Origin: Tetranychus cinnabarinus
Taxonomy: Eukaryota; Arthropoda; Arachnida; Trombidiformes; Tetranychidae
Assembly: GCA_022266195.1 (NCBI GenBank)
Contig: WHVY01000001.1
Coordinates: forward strand, 15,314,001 to 15,378,000
Reading direction: 5' to 3'
DNA: 64,000 nt
In this document: positions 49,901 to 61,608 of the stretch, piece by piece
Numbering within the stretch: position 1 is the first letter of the stretch
Layout of the letters: each line of letters opens with the position of its first letter
Position numbers and translations under genes: made by a program
Notes under the pieces: generated by a model
What the model was told of the DNA's origin: nothing
Seen by the model: only the letters and a program-made list of their open reading frames with translations
The model's database searches: none

Positions 49901-52900
49901 AGAGCTGAGATGATCCTGGGCTAGTGTGCCGATCCAGGCGATGAATCTGAAGCCGATGCTACTGCTACTGACCCTGAAGCTGTTGAGTTAGCTGAGTTTG
50001 CTGGCTTACCAGAGTTACCGGTTGATGTTACTGATGATAATGCTTCTACAGTTGAACTTGAATTTGTGTCAGAGTCGAAGTCTTTTTACCCATTTTTGAT
50101 ATGAAAAGTAAAACTGGCAATTTTTTTAATAAAATTTTGAACCTTTGCTTTTGTTTCATTCTGGCTTCACATTTGATAATCACATAGATTTGCTGAAACT
50201 CTTTATTTTGAATAAATTTATCTCGAAAAATGAATTTTTCAGTTTTCTAACTTGTTCATGTGACCAATGATAATGCAATCAAATTGATCATCCATGAAAT
50301 TCAAATTAAACTTTGAGCCATTTTTTTGTTCATTCATTTTCTCTCCATGCATATAACATTGTATATTAGATTAGGAATAAATGTACTTTTCTCGCTGCAA
50401 CTCCAATGAATAGGCATTTCCATTCCCTGGCCACATAATATAATATGCATTTCTTTTCATCTTTTTTTCTTCCCTCCTTCTTCCATCTTTTGCTAGTTGC
50501 TTTTTTCAACATTCAGTCATCTTTTCCTCCATCACAAGTTTTCCTTCCAGGCCAACATCTCTTATTTTTACCAACAATTATGCAAATCAAAGAGTCAAAT
50601 CCTTTCTCCTTTGGCATTCATTTGATTCTCCTTCTTCTGCCATTGCGACCATTTTCTTGATTTCCTTAAGTTGACTTGAACTGTTCAATGTTAAACTTGA
50701 AATTGTAATGAATGAAAACCAAGCAAACAAGGTTTAATCGTCATAAAAAATTGTCTCATCAAAATAAAGTTTAATCAGTCAAGATTGTTTCATTTCAATG
50801 GAACGCCCTTTAACCATTCACTTGATTATCCTGAATACGATTATCATGATCATTTCCAAATCAATATTGACTTGAAATTTTTCATCAAAGAGCATCTACT
50901 GAGGGCAAAAGAAGCAGAAAATTTTCAAAAGCAAAGATGAACCGTCAAAAGACTAAGAAACTAATCGAAACCAGTTTCACCTTGAAAATATCAAAATAAC
51001 TGTCAAATTAACGATTTTTGATCTCAAGATTGAATACTCATATTAAACCATTAACCTGCATAACCAATCATCACGTCACAAATTAATGAATAAATATTAA
51101 TAAATAATTTCTCATTTCATCAGAATAATTCATTAGCAATTGATTTTACTTAATGGGATCCGACTCATTGTTGATCAGTTAATTTAGCCCATAGAGTCGT
51201 CAATAGAAAGTGAAAAACAAAAGCAAAACAATTAAGTTGCCAAAGTGAAGTCTGAAACTTCGGGTAATCTTTTCTGGTTAACTTATTTGGCCAAACATTT
51301 AACCAAAAATGTATCAAATTTTGACTCAATTTATAGCAACATTTCATCAACTAATGAGCAAAATTTTACTCTTTACCGGTTACTCTAAAGGTGAAGCTTT
51401 CCTTGAGGTTGGAAAATCATTGAAACAATTTGAAAGTCTAACAATTTCATTGAGAGCATCAAAGTATGGCTTTAAATATTGCAATCAAAAGTACCGAACT
51501 CATGACCCCTCTAAAGTTGACCCAATATATTTACTTATTCGACTTTCCGTTTTCTCTTCAATTGTTCGAGTTTTCATGTTTATCTTTTTTCCCAATGAAA
51601 CCATTTCCCTTTACCTGGCCAATATACACTATAAAAGTGAAAAGTCGCATACAGCGATATTTACGGTTGTCTTGTTTGCTATTATTTCATGCCTTATTAT
51701 GCGAGAATATTTTTTAATCATTGAAAGGCGAAACGCTATTCGATACAATTTCACCATTTACCTTTGTTTAATCAACAATCATTTGAAACAATGTAAATTG
51801 AAACTCTTTCCAACTTTAGTTGAACCCTTTTACCGAACTGTAACTTCAATATCCATCTTGGCATATCAGTTGACTCTATCGACTACCATTTCATGTTTGC
51901 TCTTTTCATTTGCAATGTACTTTTTCAATTCAAACTTTTATTCCGACAATGTTTACCCAATTTGCTGCCTTCTTTGGATGCCAGCCTCTTCAATAACCTT
52001 TGCCAGTCTAGCCAGCTCGGTCAACTCTGTAGCTGGCTATTCAGCCTTATATATTACCCTTGATCTTTATCGTGTTCAGTCAATGAAACTTTGGGTTAAA
52101 CACTTAAGACACTCTCGTAATCAATTTGATGCATCAAACCTATTAACATTTATCATCTCCTGTCTCAACGAGTACGACTATCAAGCCAAAAGAACTCGAA
52201 ATATGGCCTTCCTCGGTATAACTATATTTGCTATGACGGCCAATTTTTTCCTGTTCGTTTCAATAATCATTAAACCCTATTCACAAGCTTTTCGCATGTT
52301 CTTTATTTTCCTTGGTGCGTCTTCAATTTTTGTCACCATTTGCCTTTGTTATGCTGCTGCTACATTTTTAAGTCAAGTAAGAGACACTTTTTTCCATTCA
52401 ATACAAGATAAAGATTGATTTTTTGGCTAATCATTAATAATTTATGAATCGAATAAGAACTCATTGATTGCTTTAAGAATGAGCTCCACTATCCCAATGA
52501 TTGGGGAAACAGTAAAGGTTATTCAGATAATTATAAACAGAAAGAAAGAAAGTTGATAGTGAAAGTAAAAAATCGTAATCAAAATAAAAATTGAAAATAT
52601 TTGTTCTTTTAAACAAATTCAATGATTATATTTCATGTTTTTCCTGATTAGTTGAACAATCTGTACCATCAACTTCATATGAGCTGTCGCTACAACAAGT
52701 TCAACTTGTCTGTATCTTTAAAGGTAAGACATTAATTATAACTTTCAAGATTTCATGATATTGATGAGAAAAACAAGGAACTTCATGAAAAAATGTTTTT
52801 CATTGTAAATTAATGTTAAGATACTAATCGATTAGTACAATTTATTTCTTCTCAAGGCTCTTGAAATTTTAGACCGAGTTCTAAGTCCATACAATGGGAT

Positions 52901-55900
52901 AACTATCGACGGAGGTTCGAAGATATCAAAGTTATTTGTGGTTTTTGTAAGTAAAATGTTGGAACTTTTCAATCTTTTATTTGATTCCAATTTGAAATGT
53001 TGATTATTTCTGTAAATTTCAGTTCTGCTTGGAATTTGCTTCCGTATTTATGCTTCTTATTTGCAATTTGAAATCACTTTTTTAACGCAAAACACCATGT
53101 AATTCAATAACTATTGATAATTAACCAATAACAAAGCATTACAAAAATGTTTCAATATCTTTAGTCCATCAAACTCAATTTAGAGGTAAGATATGAATCT
53201 AATTTAAAATTATACACTTTAATATGCTCTTAACCGTTTACTTGATAAACATTAAAAGGTTGAAAAAAGACAAAAATTTGTTCATTTAACCACAAATTTG
53301 TTCAACATTATCTGGTAAAAGTAAAGTTTCATGGTTAGTTCAATATAGTTGATTGATTGTATTGTAAAATCAATTACTATACTCATTGATTTATTTGCTT
53401 GTCGATTGTTATATTTAATAGTTTTGATTCTCTGGGTTTTTATTTCTTGATTGAGCTTTCTCGAGCAATCATTTTTGTCTTTCCCATTCAAATTGATTTA
53501 TACGTTTTTTTTCAAGCTATTTACTGTTGTCAAAATGATTTAGTGTTTACATTATTTTCAATGTTCTTGTTTTTACCCTTTTGGGTTTTTATTTAATTTA
53601 GTCATCTAATACAATCAACTGATGACAATCAAGACAGTATAAAAAGGCAGTTTATATTATTGGCTTATTATTGAAAAAGGTTTGAAAAAAGCATCAACGG
53701 ACATCACAGTTAATCTTGTTATTAGATTATCAATCAATTGAGCATTGTGTTATTATCGAAGAGTAAACAATTCATCTAATAATACAATTGTTATGATTAT
53801 TAGTATTTTTTACTCAACATTATCATGTATGTTTAATATACACACAGATATTTTGTTTCCTTGGAAACAAATTGTAGTTTATGTTCACTTTAGTGTAAAC
53901 TTTAACATCCACTTTTTACATGCACAATGGTAATGTAAATTATCTGTAGCATAATCTAAAGATACAATGAGTGTGAAAATCATTGGACCAACGGTGTTGA
54001 CTTTGAAAGGGTTCAATTGAAGATGGACTGTCCAGTGGTTAACAGAAATGATAAATTGTTAAAGGTAATCGTTTTCTGGTTGATTTAATTTCGGTTCACA
54101 TTGATGAGCTAGAAGAAAGAAAGGAAAAAGTTATGATAATGATTGACACCATTGGACAATTTGTAATGATAGGTTTGTAAATATTTATCAAACGTAATTA
54201 GAGACCAAAGGCAAGATTTTGCTTCAATTTAACCGGTTTTCATCATTTTCAGATTGTTAATATTAAGTTTACTGTTTGAAAAGGTAAGGCAACCGTTTTT
54301 GTTTCATATGTACTTATTTGTACTTTTATCGTTTAAATCAATATTGATTCATGTTTCTTTTACAATCTAAAATCAACAAAGGGTGATGAAGATAGGAAAA
54401 GAAAGCTTAAAGCTTATCACTTTGGCCATCCCAATAGTCAAAATGTATCAATCAGTTAACTAACCTGAGATGTAGTTTAATTTGGATTTTTGGTTGGTTT
54501 ACCAAGGGGAATAATATTGAAGGCTCAAGATTATATCCTTTTGTATTGAAAGGGTAACAATCAAGATGAAAGCCTTTTTTGTACCTCCTTATATCACCAG
54601 GTTATTCATTAATCACAATACAAAAATAGAAAAGGATTTACAGAGAGAATAAATGTTATCAATAAAACAATATGTAAACGGGAAAACGATCGGAATAATC
54701 TCTAAATTACTCGATAAATTGTTCAACCTGAGAACAATAATTTCCACCAACAGTTGGTCAATATAATTGATTTAAATCAGAATATTTAATTAAATGAAAA
54801 TCAACACAAGTCACATTGAAATAAGCAAAAACATGAAAGGATTGAACTGTTATGTAATGGAAGCCAATGACTTCAAAATTGGAGGGAAAAGGCTATCATG
54901 TGATCAAAGGAAAAGGACATGAATCCTAAAGGGGGCGCAATTAAAGATATCAAGATATTGACTTGTAATTTAAGATGATCGTTAAAATGTTATGATTGTA
55001 AACAATTTAGTTTGATCTAGTAAAGTTGATTAATCATTAGATGCGAATGTTGGACAAAATTGGTAAAAGATTACAAACAGTAAGGATGATTAAATGAAAA
55101 ACTAAATAAGGAATTGGTAATCCCATTGGATCGTATCAAAGACTCGATATCTTAAAGTTGATACTCTTGCAAACTATTAATTGATCAATTTATTTATTTC
55201 TTCAAACATTCTCTGGATTATCATCATTCCCATCATCATCATTATCCATCATTATCAACTGTTTGTGCTCATTTATTTTGCTCTAAAATGAGTCAATGAA
55301 AAAGGTAAGTATAATTCCTATTTATTTTTCCTTGCTACAATTTTTGCCATTTGATAAACATTATCCCTTACCTTACGCGAACTCTTTCTTTCTTGTTGTT
55401 TTGTTCATCCTTAAACTATAATTTTATTTTGTCTTATTTATTTAGGTAGCCAGTTAATTGCCCTTGAATCACGTTCATTCAACTACTTTAATCATGTCTT
55501 CTGGCCAGTTGAGATAAATCCGTTTTTTGGTTTCCTTACGATTGTTAATGTGATCCAATGGAAGATATTGAGAGCAGAAAAAAACAAAAGCAAATGCTAA
55601 ATACTGAAAGGCATGGACATTAACTGGAAGACAAACGTTTTTACTGGTCATTTCTGTTAATTGTAACAAATTAACCATCCAACTTTTGCTCATTACAATG
55701 GATGGAATCTTTTGTTAGTTAACAGTCAAAAGAAGTTAATGATTGTTGGATAAACATGTAAAGACACTCAAAAGTGAAGCCTGTGACATTAAATTCATCC
55801 TGTTGAGTTGGACTTTATCTCTAAGGAAAGGAAAGCCAAAATGACAACATAAGCAATCAAACCCAATTAGCAAACCCAAAAGTGAATATAATTCAAGCTA

Positions 55901-56625
55901 ACCAAATTGCTACAAATTCAAGACCAATAATTGATCAATTGAATTGAAATGGTAAGACAACAGTTTCCAAACAATTCTGTTGGTTAACAATAGCAATAGG
56001 TTTATACAGATCGTAACTCCTATCATTTCCAATCAAAAATACTTATTTTGATTAGCTGTCACCTGAAACGTTCATAGATACCAGAGTAATCCGATGATTA
56101 TGATAATGATGGTCTCGAATTTCAAGATTTTCAAGATTAATAAGTAGATTAACCTTGCAATACATTTGTATTTGATGACTCTTCACCGATGCAAGTGAAT
56201 AATAATGATTAAGTGCTTTTTACAATTGTACATTTAATCAGTTTAATCGTCTTCAAAGTTGACTTAAGATGCACTTTAAAGATTATAAAAGGCTGATTAT
56301 ATCCATTGAACAGTTATTAATTACAGTGGAGTTAATCATCACTATGCAACTTACCTGATGGAGTTTCAAATAACCTTTCCTCGGTCAATTGATTATGTGA
56401 AGATGAGAAGAACGGAAAAGTTGATTTTTGACTTGTATCAATGGTAAACTGACTGTCTTGTTTAACCATGTGATGATCACGATTAGAGTCATGTAGACCA
56501 GATTGTTGATGTTGATCAAAAGGATAATTTTTGTGAGGCGAACTGAATTTACCAAAATGATGATTAGTTAAACTTTTAGGTACAAAAAGGAGCGTTATCC
56601 AAACACAAACTAACAATGTCATCAT
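19930..56625 (-). CDS. ROR: ROR-family receptor tyrosine kinase (predicted pseudokinase)
   Basis: Wnt-binding receptor of the ROR type. Nine exons, all phase-compatible: 56355-56625, 32479-32731, 30679-30743, 27768-28076, 26985-27090, 24255-24609, 22870-23056, 21427-21657 and 19930-21356 (1067 residues). Order: signal peptide (TLLVCVWITLLFV), acidic linker, Ig domain (residues 197-299), frizzled CRD (about 360-515), kringle (about 517-592; NPDGIEAQPWC), transmembrane helix (about 600-625), kinase (about 700-995), Ser/Pro-rich tail. This order matches ROR1/2. The kinase keeps HRDLACRN but has VAIR for VAIK, SNF for DFG and a degenerate glycine loop, so catalysis is doubtful. The signal exon is assigned across a 23.6 kb intron from its phase-1 donor and the lack of a nearer candidate; that link is inference. 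The exons from Ig to kinase are secure. Confidence 0.88.
32732..36579. other. First receptor intron, 3' part
   Basis: AT-rich intron sequence with many ATC/GAT-type simple stretches, the TTAGG-like tract and a patch rich in ATCGAT words (33980-34200). No exon or gene was recognised. Confidence 0.4.
33920..33950 (+). repeat. Short interstitial TTAGG-like tract
   Basis: Three 10-bp units each beginning TTAGG (TTAGGTTAAG, then TTAGGTTTGG, then TTAGGTTTGA). TTAGG is the common arthropod telomere repeat, but the tract is short and imperfect. It lies in the first intron of the receptor gene. Confidence 0.4.
36580..37085. repeat. Foldback-type interspersed repeat, copy 1
   Basis: Imperfect inverted arms (about 36580-36720 and 36925-37085) share blocks such as GACCTCAGATTT, GAGCTTTCGAAG and AAGGTCATTCAAGG with their reverse complements. 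The interior is related to a second copy at about 37835-38245 (GGTATGGAAACACTCATATCC against GGTATAGAAATAATCATATCC). Both copies are degenerate and non-coding. Confidence 0.6.
37238..37602 (+). pseudogene. Possible relic of a secreted cysteine-rich protein gene
   Basis: Three overlapping plus-strand fragments in different frames look protein-like. An ATG at 37238 opens a 54-codon frame whose second half is a hydrophobic, signal-like stretch (GITLFLVICLYQ). A second frame (about 37383-37524) contains CENGIFSVAEC. A third (37453-37602, just after a TTCTCAG acceptor-like site) is acidic, has four cysteines (CFFDDDC, then CLPDLPC) and ends at TAG. No consensus donor joins them in phase, so I read the locus as broken by frameshifts, or as a gene with an unusual splice. 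It lies between the two foldback repeats inside the receptor intron. Function and family are unknown, and no intact version is inferred. Confidence 0.35.
37835..38245. repeat. Interspersed repeat, copy 2
   Basis: Diverged direct copy of the repeat at 36580-37085. Shared blocks include TCATATCC, TAGAGGTCAAA and the CCTTGAGCAT/TTATAGTTCT stretch in the same order and orientation. No open frame. Confidence 0.55.
38246..41151. other. Receptor intron sequence with simple repeats
   Basis: AT-rich, with no recognised exon. An imperfect GAA repeat lies at 40481-40510. Confidence 0.4.
41152..41367 (+). other. Coding-like cysteine-rich open frame, unassigned
   Basis: An open frame without a convincing ATG (it begins in frame after a TGA near 41125) that ends at TAA. 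It encodes about 71 residues with seven or eight cysteines, including CLGKC, ISCCK and CDHC, and a lysine-rich helical end. It could be an exon or relic of a small secreted gene nested in the receptor intron. No splice partner or family was found. Confidence 0.3.
41368..48061. other. Receptor intron sequence upstream of the first chemoreceptor gene
   Basis: No exon recognised. It contains GAA microsatellites at 42871-42898 and 43766-43786, ATC/GAT-rich patches and an imperfect stem-loop at 46271-46363 (TGGCACTTGTAACCCGA against TCGGGTTGCAAGTGCA, inverted). Open frames here are low in complexity. Confidence 0.4.
48062..49707 (+). CDS. Gustatory-receptor-like chemoreceptor, copy 1
   Basis: Seven-transmembrane chemoreceptor, expected in sensory neuron membranes; the ligand cannot be predicted. 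Four exons, 48062-49135, 49252-49323, 49466-49555 and 49642-49707, encode 433 residues. All three introns are phase 0 and lie near the C-terminus, the arrangement typical of the arthropod Gr family. The donor of exon 1 is AGTCAA/GTAAGA; reading through it gives a false short C-terminus. Hydrophobic segments include LLIRLSVFSSIVRVFTFIFF, AIFTVVLFASISCLLI, ITSISILAYQLTLSATISCF, the SITFASLANSVNSVAGYLAL region, FIGMFMFFMMTNLLLFIS, FLIFLGSSSIIVVVCLCYA and FCLEFASVFMLLVCNL. The insect TYhhhhhQF signature is not present. It is nested, on the opposite strand, in the receptor's first intron and is a tandem duplicate of the gene at 51309. Confidence 0.82.
49708..51308. other. Spacer between the two chemoreceptor genes
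   Basis: It contains a coding-looking acidic fragment (49925-50104, listed separately), a CT-rich stretch near 50460-50500, and AT-rich sequence. The last 150 bp resemble the upstream region of copy 1, ending in TCTGGTTAACTT shortly before the ATG in both. Confidence 0.5.
49925..50104 (+). pseudogene. Acidic coding-like fragment
   Basis: A stop-to-stop frame of 59 codons without an ATG. It is rich in Glu, Asp, Ala, Thr and Val, with a natural-looking codon pattern (GAAGCC, GATGCT, ACTGCT), and includes PEAVELAEFAGLPELP. It ends at TGA. It is richer in GC than the surrounding intron. It may be an exon remnant or part of a captured gene; no family was recognised. Confidence 0.3.
51309..53085 (+). 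CDS. Gustatory-receptor-like chemoreceptor, copy 2
   Basis: Tandem paralog of the gene at 48062, with the same four-exon plan: 51309-52376, 52652-52723, 52857-52946 and 53023-53085, all introns phase 0, 430 residues. Every splice site is preserved (exon 1 again ends AGTCAA/GTAAGA). Exon 2 differs from copy 1 at about 5 of 72 positions; the rest of the protein is more diverged, especially SHTAIF for SDAAIF, LLFSFAMYFF for FTCNLLIYFF, and the loop after VQSMKL. No stop or frameshift was seen, so both copies look functional. Intron 1 is longer (275 bp against 116 bp). It is the second gene nested in the receptor's first intron. Confidence 0.82.
53086..56354. other. Receptor intron sequence, 5' part
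   Basis: AT-rich. A TATA-like word (TATAAAAAGGCAG, about 53639-53651) stands without a recognisable gene after it. No exon was found before the receptor signal-peptide exon. Confidence 0.4.
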
Positions 56626-59600
56626 TTGAAACTTGATGAACAAAATTGATGACAACAATGATGAAGTGTAATATAAACAGAGAAGAAGAAGAGAAGTGAA
56701 ACTTCCTAAACACTTGATTAGTCTATTGTTACACTTTTAAACATGATTTGAAATGTCCATTGATAGTGTTTAAAAAATGTCGAGTCAATCCAAAAAAGTG
56801 AAAAACCGGACAATAAGAAAGTTACTCCATTAAACATTGAAAACACATTGTGACTCAAATAAAGTCTCAATGATAACTGAGCATAAAATTCACTCCCAGT
56901 TTCTCAATGTCGACTCAGTCTTGCTCACTTTTTGCTTACTCATCTCACGCAATCTTCCTTCTTCCTCCTTTTCCTCATCCTTTCATCATCTTCTTCTTGA
57001 TCATCTTCCTCCTCTTTGCCTTTCCTTCACAATTATATCACAAACTTGAACAACATCATCATACTTCATGAAATAACATTTAACAAGTTGAAAGTGAGTT
57101 AAATGTGGAGATGGAGAAAGAAAGAAGAAAAACAAAATTTTGATAAATTTTCCTTCCAAACACTGAATTATTTTCCTCTTATTAGCCTTTTTGGTGAAAC
57201 TTATATCAGATAAAAATAATGATTAAAATATACTTTTCTTTTCTTTTGCAGGCTTACAGTTCAATGTTTGATGACTACTTTTTTGTTCAATCTAATAATC
57301 AATGGTATCAATGATTGAATCGATAAATTGATTGATTATAAATGTAATAATAACCATAATAACATAGTTGCTGATGATTATTGCGATAATGGAAATATTC
57401 TGGTACATTTGTTGGCCTGAAAACCAAATGGAAATTAAATTGTGTGTTTACATTTAAATGTAAGTAAATGAATAATGTTGAGTGGAAATTGTTTTCAATT
57501 GAAAAGTTTCCAGCGCAATAAAGTTGCAAATTTTCAGCTGTTGACAATTAACTCATTTTATCACTTCAAGTGTGCTCAGTGGCAATGATAATTGTTTTGT
57601 TTTAAAGCTTCCAATTTGATTGTTACCATTACATGATTATTATCAGTGTCAACTTTAAATTGAACTCTTTTTGCCTTCTCTCTGAACAAAGTGTATAATT
57701 ATTTTCATTATCATTATCTTTTCTCCTTTTCTTTCTAGCTTTTGTTCGCCATGCAATAATATCTGGTTCTGTCAATAACATTCACATTTTTACGCCTATC
57801 AATCTGATTCTGGGAGGTTTCACATTTAATACAGCTTGGTGTAAATCTTGAAGAAAAAGTCGGTTCTTTGGTATAAACTGGATGAAACAATTTTTGCCAA
57901 CTAATCAACATGATTCCCCATTGAAGACATTTAGAATTGAATTAAGTTACGCCCAAAATGGTTCAACATCATCAGGATCATCATGAGAAACCACTAAAGA
58001 AAAATGAAGTTTATTCTTACATTCTCACATTTAATTCAAGACAACATTTTCACCAAAATGGCTTTTGGACTGTTGATTAAAAGGATGAACTCCTATTGTA
58101 TTGAATCCTGATGAACCTAATGAAGAGCAAAGATAATTTTTTAATTTGCTAATGAGATGCTCTAGTAATTATCATCTAGAAGATTCCAAGCTCATCATAA
58201 ATTATGGTAAACCTGGTTGACTTGATTGACGCCGACAAACAAATAACAAGAAAAGTCGAATAATGGCAATAATTGAATTGGAGTTTGCATTATCTAATGG
58301 AAGAGCAATCGACTTGATTCTAGCTCTATTGGTATATTACATTGAAAACTGTTGTTGCCCTTCAACACTACGAATCACCTGTCCAAGCCTTGCATCTATA
58401 ATTTTTGGGAAAATGGTTTCAATTATTGCAACCAACAAAACAGTAATTGATTTAACGATTGATTGAGTGTTTACCATCAAAATCAATGCATAACAACTTA
58501 AATATCACTTAATCACATTTCATTTTCTTCTTCCTCCTCTCATTATTTCTACCTTTTAAATACAATCTAATCACGTTAAGAGCTATCCTACTAACACAAC
58601 AAAGCTTACAAAAAAAAGTATCAACATGCGATTGAACCTTAATGATCATGCTGGAAGTAATCGTAATAATGGGGAAAAAGTGAACATGGAAAAGTAAAGC
58701 ACAAAAAGGAGATGTAAAACCTGGTAATTCAAATCATGTTTTACCTCATGTAATCTGTTCCTGATGAGTCCAGTGTTTATATGTAAGCTTCAGTTGGAAC
58801 TAGTAATGAGTAAATGATGACATTGATTTTGTGTAAGGAAAAGCAAACGATGAGCAAATCTGACAACATAACAGCAACATCAACAAATTCAATAACAAGC
58901 AAAAAAAATAACCCAAAAGTCCAAGTACATGTGTATATTGTGTGAAAGTAATCAATAATAGATTGGTAATTAGTAATCACAAAGACATTGATGACCAGAA
59001 ATTAACCAGAAAGACATTCCAGAAGACTTTTGTGGATGACCAAAGTATCAATAACCTGGAAAAGAAATACATTTCCACCAAAACGGCTGACTGACCATCA
59101 CTCAATTCAATTATCTAATCATTGGTTTATTCACGATTAGATGAACCCACTTTTTGAATATCCTTTTGCTTGCTTCTTTCTCGCCTGCAAACGGTGATGA
59201 AATTGTATCAATAACTTTGATTTTTTTTTGTTGATTGTTAAATAGCTAAACTCATTAATCAGCATCATGTTGTTAATAAGGTTAACATTATAATCAACTA
59301 ATGAGAGATTCCTTGTTCATCCAATCTCTCATTGAGAATCGAATAATCAGTTTCATTGCCTCTTTTTTCGTGTCTCTTCACCCAAATTAGATTAACACAA
59401 ATAATTTATTTAACCTCACTAATATTTATTTTCATCAAAACCATCATGAGAGGAACAGCCAAAAAAAGGACAAATCTGAAGATTCATCATTACTTTTCTG
59501 TTAGTATAATGCACGGATAATCAGTCAAGATTTTTTTGTTACTAATCACTTTTTTGTTCATCCTTTTATTCAGACTCTGGACTTGAATCTCACTACTAAT

Positions 59601-60470
59601 CGGACCAAGAAATTAACCTTTTGCTGTTGTATTTCTCTCTGTTACAAATTGAATCAACATTAAATTAAAGTTACTCTGGATGGCAATTTAATTGATGTAT
59701 TTTGTGCCTCTCTTTCGCTTTTCGATTAATATGATTGAAATTGTTTCCTACATTGTGCTTTTCTTGGTTATTGTTATATCATTTCACTCCTCATAAACTG
59801 TCAACTTTGATCAAGTCAATTTTTAAAGCAACAAACAAAAAGTCATCAGTTAATTCATCTTTACATTGGTGATCAGCTGAAAATGCAATTTCATCTTAAA
59901 CTCAATTACCATTTCAATCCTGTTGTCAGACACCATTTTACTTTCACTGCATCACCATTGAATATAATGGAAACTGAAAACGTCTATGACAAAAGGACCA
60001 AGAAGTAAATTCAATTTAAGACTTGACTTACCAAATGGAGATACATTGTCAAGAAGGAAAACCTTACCCATGATTCATAAGTTAACCATAATCATCTTGA
60101 ATATTTGCCATCTTTTGGAACCAATTCACTTCTTCAACATCAACATACTTTCACTTTTTTCATAGGTACGTTTACCTTTAAATGGCTTTAATGCTTTTAT
60201 CCAAAGTAACCTTTTTTTCAACTTACTGTTTTCAATAGAAAAGTTACTTTTCTTTTCTACGTAAAGTCCAAAAAAAGATTTTCTGGGTTATTCTTAAGGG
60301 TTTTAGTTTATTTCTTATCCGTGACTCAAGGCCTGAAGGGTTTATCTCCAAATCGGCTCAAAATTTTTTCTTAAAACTGGACAACAACCTTAGTTTAAAC
60401 ATTTTACTTGAACAGACACTTTACCCTTGACCAAAATCATTGTATTCACTTTTGACTATTTTCAATTGAA
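56626..60470. other. Intergenic region between the receptor and phospholipase genes
   Basis: It presumably holds the promoter of the receptor (minus strand) and, near its right end, that of the phospholipase (plus strand). The open frames are short and have no family features. No RNA gene was recognised. Confidence 0.4.
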
Positions 60471-61608
60471 ATGAAGTTTTCATTCGTATTGTTAGTTTTT
60501 TTAATTTTATTTATTTCCGTAAATGCTAATGTGATTATTAATTATAAGACAGGATCTGGTGAATCGATAAGATATGATGGATATAAACCAATTAACACAA
60601 ATCTTAAATCAATTTGGAAAGGAATCATGCCTGGTATGTTTATTACGGTTATGGTGCTCTCTAGTGTTTAACAATTAACTAAGTGTCTTTTTTATCATCA
60701 AAGGTACCAAATGGTGTGGATTGGGTGACCAAGCTAAACATTACAATGATCTTGGTGAATATGCTGATGTTGATAGGTGCTGTCGTGATCATGACCATTG
60801 TCCAACCAGAATGAGATCTATGAGGGTGGCCTATGGTCTAATGAACTTCTCGTTATATACCATGTAAGTTATAGTTTTCATTATTCTCTCCAAGTCATAT
60901 GATAGTTCACAAGTTCAAAGGTTAAAGTTTACAATAAATATTGAAAATGGCCTCAGAAAAAAGGGATAACCATCTAAGATTGCCTCAAAATTTTAGCAAG
61001 TCTTATTATCTTCATGGACACTTTGAGACTTCAAGTCTAAATCATGAATAGTCTATCTTCAGTTGTCTAACCTTCAAATATCAAAGTGAATTGTATTGAA
61101 TTGAATAACTGAATGAAATGTGAATAGTGAATAGCCCAAAAGATTAAATACTATTGAAATTGAACAATTTAAGAAACGTTTAAATGCTATACTTTCGAGT
61201 TAGCTTTGAAAATATCAATGCTACGGGCACAGTTGCTGGAGCTTTATCTTTTACACTTGCAATTCTTAAAATTTATTAGTTATTAGTCAATTATCTGAGA
61301 GTGAATTTGTAGTAGGCCTACTTTATGATTGAAAATTTGTCGTTTATTAATTAATTGTCTTTGTTTCTTGTTTCAGATCCCATTGTCGATGTGATGAAGC
61401 CTTCTACAAGTGTCTCAAGAAAACAAAATCTTCCTTAAGTGATTTAATTGGCAACATTTATTTCAACGTGATGCAAACAGCCTGTATAGATACAGCGAAA
61501 CCTTGTAAATCAAAATTTGACCCATTTTGCGCTGATTCCATATTTTTTAAAGGAAAACCCAAATCAGAACCTAGAATCGTTTTTGTACCAAATAAATTAG
61601 AATATTGA
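60471..61608 (+). CDS. Secreted group III (bee-venom-type) phospholipase A2
   Basis: Calcium-dependent lipase that cleaves the sn-2 acyl chain of phospholipids, expected outside the cell. Three exons, 60471-60633, 60704-60863 and 61377-61608, join in phases 1 and 2 to 184 residues. Residues 1-19 are a signal peptide (FSFVLLVFLILFISVNA). The calcium loop WCGLGD lies at about 58-63 and the active site CCRDHDHC at about 80-87, giving His84 and Asp85. Paired cysteines follow (HCRCDEAFYKCL) as in the bee enzyme. The usual aromatic and C-terminal cysteine pattern is present in shortened form. Exon 1 is 70 bp from exon 2. Intron 2 carries a neuferricin fragment. An AATAAA lies at 62041-62046. A digestive, salivary or housekeeping role cannot be separated from sequence. 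Confidence 0.9.
61128..61257 (-). pseudogene. Truncated neuferricin 3'-end copy in a phospholipase intron
   Basis: Similar to 14458-14541 (3' flank of neuferricin; shared words ACGTTTAAATRCTAT and CTTTCGAGTT) joined directly to 14719-14752 (C-terminal coding; GGCACAGTTGCTGGA). The intervening 178 nt of coding sequence are missing. It lies in the same orientation relative to the plus strand as the parent. It is a non-functional duplicate inside intron 2 of the phospholipase gene. Confidence 0.8.

Noticed and set aside
53639..53651. TATA-like promoter
   Set aside because: No plausible transcript or open frame follows; chance occurrence is likely in such AT-rich DNA.
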